Assembly: GCA_045613745.1 (NCBI GenBank)
Contig: JAZLBP010000013.1
Coordinates: forward strand, 62,001 to 126,000
DNA: 64,000 bases
From: UBA940 sp045613745
GTDB lineage: Bacteria > Bacteroidota > Bacteroidia > Bacteroidales > Rikenellaceae
Direction of reading: 5' to 3'
Shown here: positions 9,701 to 15,859 of the stretch, piece after piece
How the letters are laid out: every line of letters begins with the position of its first letter
How positions within the stretch are numbered: the stretch's first letter is position 1
Position numbers and translations under genes: made by a program
Notes under the pieces: model-generated
What the model saw: only the letters and a program-made list of their open reading frames with translations
Told to the model about the DNA's origin: nothing
Databases searched by the model: none

Positions 9701-10352
9701 CAATGCGGAACAGAGCAGTTGCGGTGGTATCCTTAACGTCGCGGTAGCAGCCGGGTTGGTTCAACTCGTGAGTCGAAAGACCAGTACCTGCACCGGGCGA
9801 ATAGGGTTGGATGGTGTAACCTTTATAGAGCAAGCCCTTCTCGTAGAGCTGTTTGAGCATCCACCAGAGGGTCTCGATATATTTATTGTCGTAGGTGATG
9901 TAGGCGTCGTCGGTATTTACCCAGTAACCCATCTTACGGGTCAAATCACCCCACACGTCGGTGTACTCCATCACAGCCTCGCGGCAGGTGCGGTTGTACT
10001 CCTCGATGGTGATTTTGCTTCCGATTTCGTCCTTGGTGATGCCGAGTTTCTTCTCGACACCCAGCTCTACGGGCAGACCGTGGGTGTCCCAACCGGCTTT
10101 ACGATTCACTTTGTAGCCTTGGCCGGTTTTGTAACGGCAGATGATGTCTTTGATGGTACGTGCCATCATATGGTGAATACCCGGCATACCGTTTGCCGAG
10201 GGCGGTCCTTCGTAGAAAATGAACGCGGGCGAGCCTTCGCGTTGCAGAACGCTCTGACGGAAAGTGTCTTCGCGATCCCATTTTTCCAATACTTCTTGTG
10301 AGAGTTGGGTCAGATTTAATCCTTTGTACTCCTTGAATTTGGCGTTACTCAT
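6795..10352 (-). CDS. ileS: Isoleucyl-tRNA synthetase (type 2, GxHH signature)
   Basis: Charges tRNA-Ile with isoleucine in the cytoplasm (class I synthetase). At 1185 residues it is longer than the E. coli-type enzyme, and WDTHGLPVE (residues about 89-97) marks the eukaryote-like type 2 lineage. The KMSKS loop is KMSKR. The first signature motif is altered: residues 58-61 read G-I-H-H instead of H-I-G-H, with the first and third positions exchanged. Such a GxHH motif has been reported in type 2 enzymes that are very resistant to mupirocin (from memory). The start at 10352 fits the FYEGPP block at residue 46 and a TACCTTTG promoter 38 bp upstream. No T-box is visible in the short leader. Single-gene unit. 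Confidence 0.97.
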   Translation of the reverse strand: MSNAKFKEYKGLNLTQLSQEVLEKWDREDTFRQSVLQREGSPAFIFYEGPPSANGMPGIHHMMARTIKDIICRYKTGQGYKVNRKAGWDTHGLPVELGVEKKLGITKDEIGSKITIEEYNRTCREAVMEYTDVWGDLTRKMGYWVNTDDAYITYDNKYIETLWWMLKQLYEKGLLYKGYTIQPYSPGAGTGLSTHELNQPGCYRDVKDTTATALFRIVNPKEEMTAWGTPCFAAWTTTPWTLPSNTALCVGPKIGYVCVQTYNPYNGEKISVVMAEARVNAYFKAEGAELPMDEYKAGDKVVPYRIVANYTGAELEGLRYEQLMPWVKPLEKADNNAAEWVKAYAAEHPEKCFDIQKDRFVELSECAFRVIPGDYVTTDDGTGIVHIAPTFGADDAKVAKAAGIPSLFMINKRGETRPMVDMTGKYYLMEECDATFVDKCVNAEGYSQHEGDYVKNAYDPQFNPDGKYDEKAAAKAEDLNIFLCMEMKQAGTALKIEKHTHNYPHCWRTDKPVLYYPLDSWFIRTTACRERMMELNESIYWKPESTGSGRFGKWLENLQDWNLSRSRFWGTPLPIWATDDYSEFKCIGSVEELKAEIEKSIAAGVMTTNPYADFNVGDFSKENYDKIDLHRPYVDNIVLVSSKGEPMHRESDLIDVWFDSGAMPYAQVHFPFEMSKEEFLKVYPSDFIAEGVDQTRGWFFTLHALGTMLFDSVAFKNIISNGLVLDKNGNKMSKRLGNAIDPFEVMDKYGVDAVRWYIISNSQPWDNLKFDVDGVDEVRRKFFGTLYNTYSFFALYANVDGFTGREAEVPVEERPEIDRWIISLLNTLVANVTKCLDDYDPTPAARMIQEFVGENLSNWYVRLNRKRFWGGEMTTDKLAAYQTLYTCLETVAQLSAPFAPFIAEQIFCDLNAMSGRHTEESVHLALFPKSNAALVNSDLEEMMAVAQQVSSMVLALRRKVNIKVRQPLTKIIVPLLDEKLGAHIEAVKSLVMGEVNIKDIELISDTTGLITKRIKPNFKTLGPRYGKYMKQIAALVAEMGQEQIAEIEASETYVLNVAGEDLTLERADFEITSDDMPGWLVASEGKLTVALDITVTDELRKEGTARELINRIQNIRKDSGLEVTDRIRLSIQRTDEVAESVEAFGSLITSQTLAVSISVDEKASGTFVCDTDINEMPLQIGITKE

Positions 10353-10389
10353 TGTATGTTGTATTTTGTATAATCGTCAACTAAAAACG

Positions 10390-10397
10390 CAAAGGTA
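10390..10397 (-). promoter_or_regulatory. -7 promoter element of ileS
   Basis: The minus strand reads TACCTTTG (TAnnTTTG) 38 bp before the ileS start codon. It lies back to back with the arginine operon promoter. Confidence 0.65.
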
Positions 10398-10441
10398 TTA
10401 AAAAAGTTTGAAAGGAAGGAATAATTCCAAGATGTTTTTTA

Positions 10442-10449
10442 TACCTTTG
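10442..10449 (+). promoter_or_regulatory. -7 promoter element of the arginine operon
   Basis: TACCTTTG matches TAnnTTTG and lies 33 bp before the first gene of the operon. No clear -33 TTTG at standard spacing was found. Confidence 0.65.
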
Positions 10450-10482
10450 CAGTCAAAAGTTACATCTTAACCCAATAACGAA

Positions 10483-11115
10483 ATGACAATTGATGACTTT
10501 GTAGTTGTGGTGGCATCGGAGGCGCACACTTCTTATGCCAAAGAGATTTGCGACGAGATGGCCGAATCGGCCAAGGCTCGCGGCACCGGTATTTCAAAAC
10601 GTTCGCCCGAGTATGTCGCAGATAAAATGCGTGACGGTAAGGCCGTTATCGCAATTCACAAAGACGGCACTTGGGCCGGCTTCAGCTACATCGAATGCTG
10701 GGGTCACGGCAAGTATGTCGCCAACTCGGGTCTTATTATTAACCCAAAATTCCGCAAACTCGGACTTGCACGAGCAATCAAAACCAAGACATTCTTCCTG
10801 TCACTCAAAAAGTTCAAGGGAGCAAAATTGTTCGGTCTGACCACAGGTCTGGCTGTGATGAAAATCAATACCGAGCTGGGTTATCACCCCGTAACCTTCT
10901 CGCAACTCACCAACGAAGATGAGTTTTGGGCAGGTTGTAAAAGTTGCATAAACTACCCCATCCTCGAAAGCAAAGAGCGTCAAAACTGCTTGTGTACCGC
11001 AATGCTGTTTGACCCCGAGGTGGATTACATCACCGCAACTCTCAAACCCAAGTTCCTGTTCGAGATGATGGAGGATTTGGCTAACGTTGAGCCTATCGAC
11101 ATCAACGAACTGTAA
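10483..11115 (+). CDS. GNAT acyltransferase, candidate N-acylglutamate synthase
   Basis: A 210-residue GNAT-fold protein. Residues about 85-105 (NSGLIINPKFRKLGLARAIK) form strand beta4 and the acyl-CoA pyrophosphate loop R-K-L-G-L-A. It is the first gene of an arginine cluster (argG follows after 33 bp, then argC, argD, argB), which otherwise lacks the enzyme that acylates glutamate. In Bacteroides a GNAT gene at this place has been proposed as the N-succinylglutamate synthase, because that group makes arginine through succinylated intermediates (recalled). The role in glutamate acylation is therefore an inference from context. Acetyl versus succinyl donor cannot be read from the sequence. 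Confidence 0.75.
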   Translation: MTIDDFVVVVASEAHTSYAKEICDEMAESAKARGTGISKRSPEYVADKMRDGKAVIAIHKDGTWAGFSYIECWGHGKYVANSGLIINPKFRKLGLARAIKTKTFFLSLKKFKGAKLFGLTTGLAVMKINTELGYHPVTFSQLTNEDEFWAGCKSCINYPILESKERQNCLCTAMLFDPEVDYITATLKPKFLFEMMEDLANVEPIDINEL

Positions 11116-11148
11116 TCGAGAAATTAAAAATAAAAAATAGATAATATT

Positions 11149-12339
11149 ATGAGCAAAAAAGTAGTTTTGGCGTTCAGCGGTGGTTTGGATACCTCGTACA
11201 GCGCTGTCTATCTGGCCAAAGAGATGGGCCTTGAAGTTTATGCCGCTCTGGCAAGCACCGGTGGTTTCTCGGATGAGGAACTTGCCGAAATTGAGCGTCG
11301 CGCACGCGCCCTTGGCGTTAAAGATTATACTGTGCTTGATGTAGCCCACAAATATTACGACGAGTCGATTCGCTATATGGTGTATGGTAATGTGCTCAAA
11401 AATGGCGCATACCCCATCTCGGTAAGCTCGGAGCGTATCTCGCAAGCAACCGCTGTGGCTGAATACGCCAAACAAATCGGCGCCGACTATCTGTGCCACG
11501 GTTCGACCGGTGCAGGTAACGACCAAGTGCGTTTCGATATGATTTTCAACATCGTTGCTCCCGACATCAAGGTTATCGCCCTGATTCGTGAGAAACGTCT
11601 GACCCGCGAGGAGGAGATTGCATACCTGCGTTCGCACGGTGTGGATTTCGACTTCAAAAAGGCTGAGTACTCGATCAACCAAGGTGTTTGGGGTACTTCG
11701 GTAGGTGGCAAAGAGACTCTGACCTCGTCGGAGACCCTGCCCGAGAAGGCTTATCCCTCGCAAATGACCGCAACCGAGTCGCGTCGCGTAGTTCTCTCGT
11801 TCGAGAAAGGTGAGATTTCGGCTATCGACGGCGTTAAATACGACGACAAAATCAAAGCAATCCAAGACCTGCAAACCATCGCCGCTCCCTATGCTATCGG
11901 CCGTGGTATGCACGTTGGCGACACCATCATCGGTATCAAAGGCCGTGTAGGTTTCGAGGCTGCTGCCCCCATCCTGATTATCAAAGCTCACCACATGTTG
12001 GAGAAACACACTCTGACCAAATGGCAGCTCTTCTGGAAAGACCAAATCTCGCAATTCTATGGCAACTGGTTGCACGAGGGTCAATACTACGACCCCGTAA
12101 TGCGCGATATGGAGGCTATGCTCGAGACTTCGCAACGTATGGTATCGGGTGACGTTATCATCGACCTGCACCCCTACCGCTACGTTATCGTAGGTGTTGA
12201 GAGCGAGCACGATTTGATGAGCAACAAGTTTGGCGCTTACGGCGAGGTTATGAGCGATTGGAGCAGCACCGACGTTGAGGGCTTCGGCAAAATCTTCGGT
12301 CTGCAAAACGTAATCTGGCACAAAATCAACGAGCAATAA
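11149..12339 (+). CDS. argG: Argininosuccinate synthase
   Basis: Joins citrulline and aspartate with ATP to give argininosuccinate, the step before arginine. The 396-residue product has the N-terminal PP-loop AFSGGLDTSY (about 7-16), the CHGSTGAGNDQVRF block that contacts citrulline and aspartate, and the conserved EKAYPSQMT-type region. Length is normal. Its stop codon overlaps the argC start by one base (TAATG), a sign of translational coupling. argH, the next enzyme, is not in the window. Confidence 0.96.
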   Translation: MSKKVVLAFSGGLDTSYSAVYLAKEMGLEVYAALASTGGFSDEELAEIERRARALGVKDYTVLDVAHKYYDESIRYMVYGNVLKNGAYPISVSSERISQATAVAEYAKQIGADYLCHGSTGAGNDQVRFDMIFNIVAPDIKVIALIREKRLTREEEIAYLRSHGVDFDFKKAEYSINQGVWGTSVGGKETLTSSETLPEKAYPSQMTATESRRVVLSFEKGEISAIDGVKYDDKIKAIQDLQTIAAPYAIGRGMHVGDTIIGIKGRVGFEAAAPILIIKAHHMLEKHTLTKWQLFWKDQISQFYGNWLHEGQYYDPVMRDMEAMLETSQRMVSGDVIIDLHPYRYVIVGVESEHDLMSNKFGAYGEVMSDWSSTDVEGFGKIFGLQNVIWHKINEQ

Positions 12340-13319
12340 TGGTTGGTGCAGCGATCATAGGTGGCGCCGGCTACACTGGCGGCGAGGCAATCAGATTGCT
12401 TCTGAACCACCCCGAGGCACAACTGCGTTTTGTGCAAAGCACCAGCAACGGTGGCAACCTGCTAAGCGATGTGCACGCCGACCTGTTTGGCGACACCTCG
12501 ATGCGCTTTGTTGCCGAGCCCGATTGGAATGGAGTTGATGTTGTGTTCTTGTGCGTAGGTCACGGCGACGCCCGCAAATATATGGAGTCGCACGACATCC
12601 CCGCAGGTGTCAAAATCATCGACCTGAGCCAAGACTTCCGTCTGGCGGCTACCTCGTCGATTGGCGAGCGCCAGTTTGTGTATGGTCTGCCCGAGGTGAA
12701 CTACGACGCCATCAAGAGCGCAAACAACATTGCCAACCCCGGCTGCTTTGCAACTTGTCTGCAACTCGGCTTGCTGCCTTTGGCTGCAAATGGTGCGTTG
12801 ACAGAGGATGTTCAAATCACCGCGACCACAGGTTCGACCGGTGCAGGACAAAAACCTTCGGCTACCACCCACTTCAGCTGGCGTAACTCGAACCTGAGTT
12901 CGTACAAAGCCTTCACCCACCAACACCTGGGCGAGATTGGCGAGACCATCACCCGTCTGCAACCCTCGTTTGGCGGTGCCATCAACTTTGTACCTATGCG
13001 TGGCGCCTTTGCCCGCGGTATCTTCGCCACCATCTACACCCGCACCGATATGACTGCGGAGCAAGCGGTGGAGATGTACAAGGAGTACTACAAGGACGCT
13101 GCCTTTACCCACGTTAGCGACAAGGCTATCGATATGAAACAGGTGGTGAATACCAACAAATGTCTGGTGCACGTTGCCAAATATGGCGACCAGCTGATGG
13201 TAAGTTCGACTATAGACAACCTTGTGAAGGGTGCGAGCGGTCAAGCCGTGCAGAATATGAACATTATGATGGGCTTGGAGCAGAGCGCAGGTTTGCGTCT
13301 GAAACCTTCGGCTTTCTAA
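12339..13319 (+). CDS. argC: N-acyl-gamma-glutamyl-phosphate reductase
   Basis: NADPH-dependent reduction of N-acylglutamyl phosphate to the semialdehyde. The 326-residue protein begins with a Rossmann motif GGAGYTGGE (about 8-16) and has the catalytic cysteine C136 in NPGCFAT. The start is fixed by the overlap with the argG stop and by the Rossmann motif close to the N-terminus. Acetylated or succinylated substrate is undecided; in related Bacteroidota the acyl group is succinyl. A hairpin without a strong T-run separates it from argD. Confidence 0.95.
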   Translation: MVGAAIIGGAGYTGGEAIRLLLNHPEAQLRFVQSTSNGGNLLSDVHADLFGDTSMRFVAEPDWNGVDVVFLCVGHGDARKYMESHDIPAGVKIIDLSQDFRLAATSSIGERQFVYGLPEVNYDAIKSANNIANPGCFATCLQLGLLPLAANGALTEDVQITATTGSTGAGQKPSATTHFSWRNSNLSSYKAFTHQHLGEIGETITRLQPSFGGAINFVPMRGAFARGIFATIYTRTDMTAEQAVEMYKEYYKDAAFTHVSDKAIDMKQVVNTNKCLVHVAKYGDQLMVSSTIDNLVKGASGQAVQNMNIMMGLEQSAGLRLKPSAF

Positions 13320-13362
13320 TAATGCGTCTAAAAAGGGTCTTATACATATAATAAGATAAATA

Positions 13363-13387
13363 AAGGGCTGTCACGAAGGCAGCCCTT
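13363..13387 (+). terminator. Hairpin between argC and argD
   Basis: AAGGGCTG (13363-13370) pairs with CAGCCCTT (13380-13387) around a 9-nt loop. Only ATT follows, so it may be a leaky terminator or an mRNA-stabilising hairpin that lowers argD-argB relative to argG-argC. Confidence 0.55.
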
Positions 13388-13410
13388 ATTGAATAAAAAT
13401 AAAAAAGACA

Positions 13411-14544
13411 ATGAAACTTTTTGATGTTTACAGCCTTCACAATATCGCCATCGTCAAGGGCGAAGGTATGAATGTGTGGGACGACAAGGGACAAAAATAT
13501 CTGGATATGTATGGCGGTCACGCCGTAATCTCCATCGGCCACAGCCACCCCACCTATGTAGGTCGCATCGCCGACCAAGTGGCAACGCTGGGTTTCTACT
13601 CGAACGCCGTTATTCTGCCTAACCAACAAGAGCTGGCCGACAAACTCGGCGCACTGTCGGGCCACCCCGAGTATCAGCTCTTCTTGTGCAACTCGGGCGC
13701 CGAGGCTAACGAGAACGCGATGAAACTCGCATCGTTCGCAACCGGTCGCAGCAAGATTGTAGCTCTGCGCAAGGCTTTCCACGGCCGCACTTCGCTGGCT
13801 GTGTCGGCTACCGACAACCCCAAGATTCAGGCTCCCGTCAACAAGACCGACAACGTTCTGTTCACACCCATCAACGACATTGAGGCTATGCGCGCACTGT
13901 TTGCCGAGCAAGGTGCCGACATCGCAGGTGTCATCATCGAGAAGATTCAGGGTGTGGGCGGTATCATCGTTGCCGAGGATGAGTTCTGCCGCGAGGTGAA
14001 GAACTTGTGCGAGGAGTATGGCGCACTCTACATTGCCGACGAGGTGCAAGCTGGTTGCGGTCGTACAGGTCGCTACTTTGCTACCGACCGCGCAGGCATC
14101 AACGCCGACATCTACACTATGGCCAAAGGTATTGCCAATGGTTTCCCCGTAGGTGCTATGGCCATTGCACCCCACATCGAGGCCAAGAAAGGTATGCTCG
14201 GAACAACCTTCGGAGGTAACCCTCTGTCGTGTGCCGCAGCTATCGCCGTAGCCGACGTTATGGCTACCGAGGGGCTCATTGAGAACGCAGCCAAGATGGG
14301 CCAACTGCTGATGGAGGAACTCGCCAAAATCGAGGGTATCAAGGAGTTGCGTGGCGACGGCCTGATGATTGGCATCGAGTTCGAGAACGACTGCGCCGAG
14401 ATCAAACGCTGCTTGCTCTACAACGAGCACATCTTTGTAGGCTCGGCCGGCACCACCGTAGTACGTCTGTTGCCCCCTCTGTGCATCGGCAAGGAGCAAG
14501 TTGAGGAGTTTATCGCGGCTTTCCGCCGAGCAATTAACGGATAG
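13411..14544 (+). CDS. argD: N-acylornithine aminotransferase
   Basis: PLP-dependent class III aminotransferase converting N-acylglutamate semialdehyde to N-acylornithine. 377 residues, normal for ArgD. The PLP lysine is K239 in MAKGIANGFPVGA. GHSHP, NSGAEANENAMKLA (PLP phosphate site) and ADEVQAGCGRTGR are all present. The argB start follows its stop after 3 bp. Acyl specificity is not visible in the sequence. Confidence 0.94.
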   Translation: MKLFDVYSLHNIAIVKGEGMNVWDDKGQKYLDMYGGHAVISIGHSHPTYVGRIADQVATLGFYSNAVILPNQQELADKLGALSGHPEYQLFLCNSGAEANENAMKLASFATGRSKIVALRKAFHGRTSLAVSATDNPKIQAPVNKTDNVLFTPINDIEAMRALFAEQGADIAGVIIEKIQGVGGIIVAEDEFCREVKNLCEEYGALYIADEVQAGCGRTGRYFATDRAGINADIYTMAKGIANGFPVGAMAIAPHIEAKKGMLGTTFGGNPLSCAAAIAVADVMATEGLIENAAKMGQLLMEELAKIEGIKELRGDGLMIGIEFENDCAEIKRCLLYNEHIFVGSAGTTVVRLLPPLCIGKEQVEEFIAAFRRAING

Positions 14545-14547
14545 GCT

Positions 14548-15309
14548 ATGATTAAGGTATTCAAGATTGGCGGCAATGTGGTGGACAACCCTGCTGCACT
14601 GGATTCGTTTTTGAGCGATTTCACCACTGTCGAGGGATCGAAGATTCTGATTCACGGAGGTGGTAAGATTGCAACCCAAATCTCCAAATCACTGGGTATC
14701 CAAACCACAATGATTGAGGGTCGCCGCGTCACAGATGCCGACACTCTGGGCGTTGTGACTATGGTTTATGCGGGTGGCGTCAATAAGGACATTACCTCGC
14801 GCCTGCAACGCAAGGGCCTCAATACGATCGGTCTGTGTGGTGTGGATGGCGCGCTCATCTGCTCGCACCGCCGCAAACCCAACCCCATCGACTATGGCTT
14901 TGTGGGCGACCCCTACCAAGTCAACACCGAACTGATTAAAACCCTGACCGATGCAGGCTACAACCTTGTGATTGCCCCCATCACCTATGACCCCGAGTGC
15001 GGTCTGCTCAACACCAATGCCGACACCGTAGCCGCTTCGGTGGCCACAGGTCTGGCTGCGTTAGACGAGGTTGAGCTGATTTACTGCTTCGAGAAGTCGG
15101 GCGTGCTGCTTGACGTAAACGACGAGTCGTCGCTCATTGAGCACATCACCCGCGAGGACTTTGCACGACTCAAAGCCGAGGGCGTGGTAGCCGACGGAAT
15201 GTTACCTAAGTTGGAGAACTCGTTCAAGGCTATCGACAGCGGAGTGGCTCGTGTTCGCATCTGCTCGGCCGAGAATATCGCCAGCGGTCGCGGAACAGTT
15301 TTGGAGTAG
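14548..15309 (+). CDS. argB: N-acylglutamate kinase
   Basis: Phosphorylates the gamma-carboxylate of N-acetyl- or N-succinylglutamate. The 253-residue amino acid kinase has the nucleotide motif KIGGNVV (6-12), the substrate loop IHGGGK, and NTNADTVAAS near the ATP site. There is no N-terminal helix extension of the arginine-inhibited hexameric type, so feedback inhibition is uncertain. Last gene of the arginine cluster. A carbamoyltransferase gene (argF or the succinylornithine type) is not in the window. Confidence 0.93.
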   Translation: MIKVFKIGGNVVDNPAALDSFLSDFTTVEGSKILIHGGGKIATQISKSLGIQTTMIEGRRVTDADTLGVVTMVYAGGVNKDITSRLQRKGLNTIGLCGVDGALICSHRRKPNPIDYGFVGDPYQVNTELIKTLTDAGYNLVIAPITYDPECGLLNTNADTVAASVATGLAALDEVELIYCFEKSGVLLDVNDESSLIEHITREDFARLKAEGVVADGMLPKLENSFKAIDSGVARVRICSAENIASGRGTVLE

Positions 15310-15334
15310 CCGAAGTGCGAAACCCGCCAAAAAA

Positions 15335-15365
15335 TTTGAAAGTTCGGGTTTTGTTGCTATATTTG
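15335..15365 (+). promoter_or_regulatory. Bacteroidota-type promoter of the 93-residue protein gene
   Basis: TTTG (15335-15338), a 19-bp spacer and TATATTTG (15358-15365) match the consensus exactly, 28 bp before the start codon. Confidence 0.85.
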
Positions 15366-15393
15366 TGAAAAATATCAAATAACTATACTGACT

Positions 15394-15675
15394 ATGGCAA
15401 GTGTAAAAAGACTTAAAAAGGATATCGACTATCTGGTAGAAGAGGTCGTAACCGATTGCTATCTTTCGATTTATTTCCACTCGGACCGCAAAGAGGCGAT
15501 TGTAGGCATTATGAACAAAGCCGTTGAACTTCGCAACGACCTGTTTGGCCGCATCAACTGCCCCGCCGAGCCCAACAACAAATCGCTTGTTGCAAAACAC
15601 TACGCGCAAATCCGTCGCGATATGTTTGCCGGCATCGATGGTCTGTTCACCGAACTCAGCGAGCTGAACAAATAA
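15394..15675 (+). CDS. Small hypothetical protein
   Basis: A 93-residue soluble protein of no recognised family. It has a basic N-terminus (VKRLKKDIDYLVEEVV) and is predicted to be mostly helical, with no signal peptide and no transmembrane segment. It is a real gene by context: a perfect promoter 28 bp upstream and a strong terminator just downstream make it a monocistronic unit. The mix of basic N-terminus, acidic helix and a single conserved-looking RINCPAEPNN turn gives no enzymatic clue. Function unknown. Confidence 0.8.
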   Translation: MASVKRLKKDIDYLVEEVVTDCYLSIYFHSDRKEAIVGIMNKAVELRNDLFGRINCPAEPNNKSLVAKHYAQIRRDMFAGIDGLFTELSELNK

Positions 15676-15704
15676 TCGAAAGGTCGCAGACCTTTATAAC
15701 AACG

Positions 15705-15737
15705 AACGAGGACACCAAAATTGGTGTCCTCGTTTCT
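15705..15737 (+). terminator. Rho-independent terminator after the 93-residue protein gene
   Basis: AACGAGGACACC (15705-15716) pairs perfectly with GGTGTCCTCGTT (15723-15734) around a 6-nt loop, followed by TCTTAT. Confidence 0.85.
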
Positions 15738-15801
15738 TATATTCTTTTCGATCGTAACCACTACGGCACATAGGTACTCCCCCGCCCCTCTCGCAAAGAA
15801 A

Positions 15802-15833
15802 AAGGTGCTTCCCACTATTGTGGAAAGCACCTT
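15802..15833 (-). terminator. Terminator of carB
   Basis: AAGGTGCTT (15802-15810) pairs with AAGCACCTT (15825-15833), extended inward by CCAC/GTGG after one mismatch. On the minus strand a TTTTCTTT tail follows, 27 bp after the carB stop. Confidence 0.85.
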
Positions 15834-15859
15834 CGGATATTTCATCCCACTTTGGGGGA

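Noticed and set aside
6657..10301. A 1214-codon open frame on the plus strand, antisense to ileS
   Set aside because: Its stop codons would come from sense codons TTA, CTA and TCA, which the ileS gene rarely uses. The translation has no domain and mirrors a clearly real gene.
10353..10382. A T-box or other riboswitch before ileS
   Set aside because: The leader between promoter and start is about 30 nt, too short, and T-boxes are not expected in this phylum.
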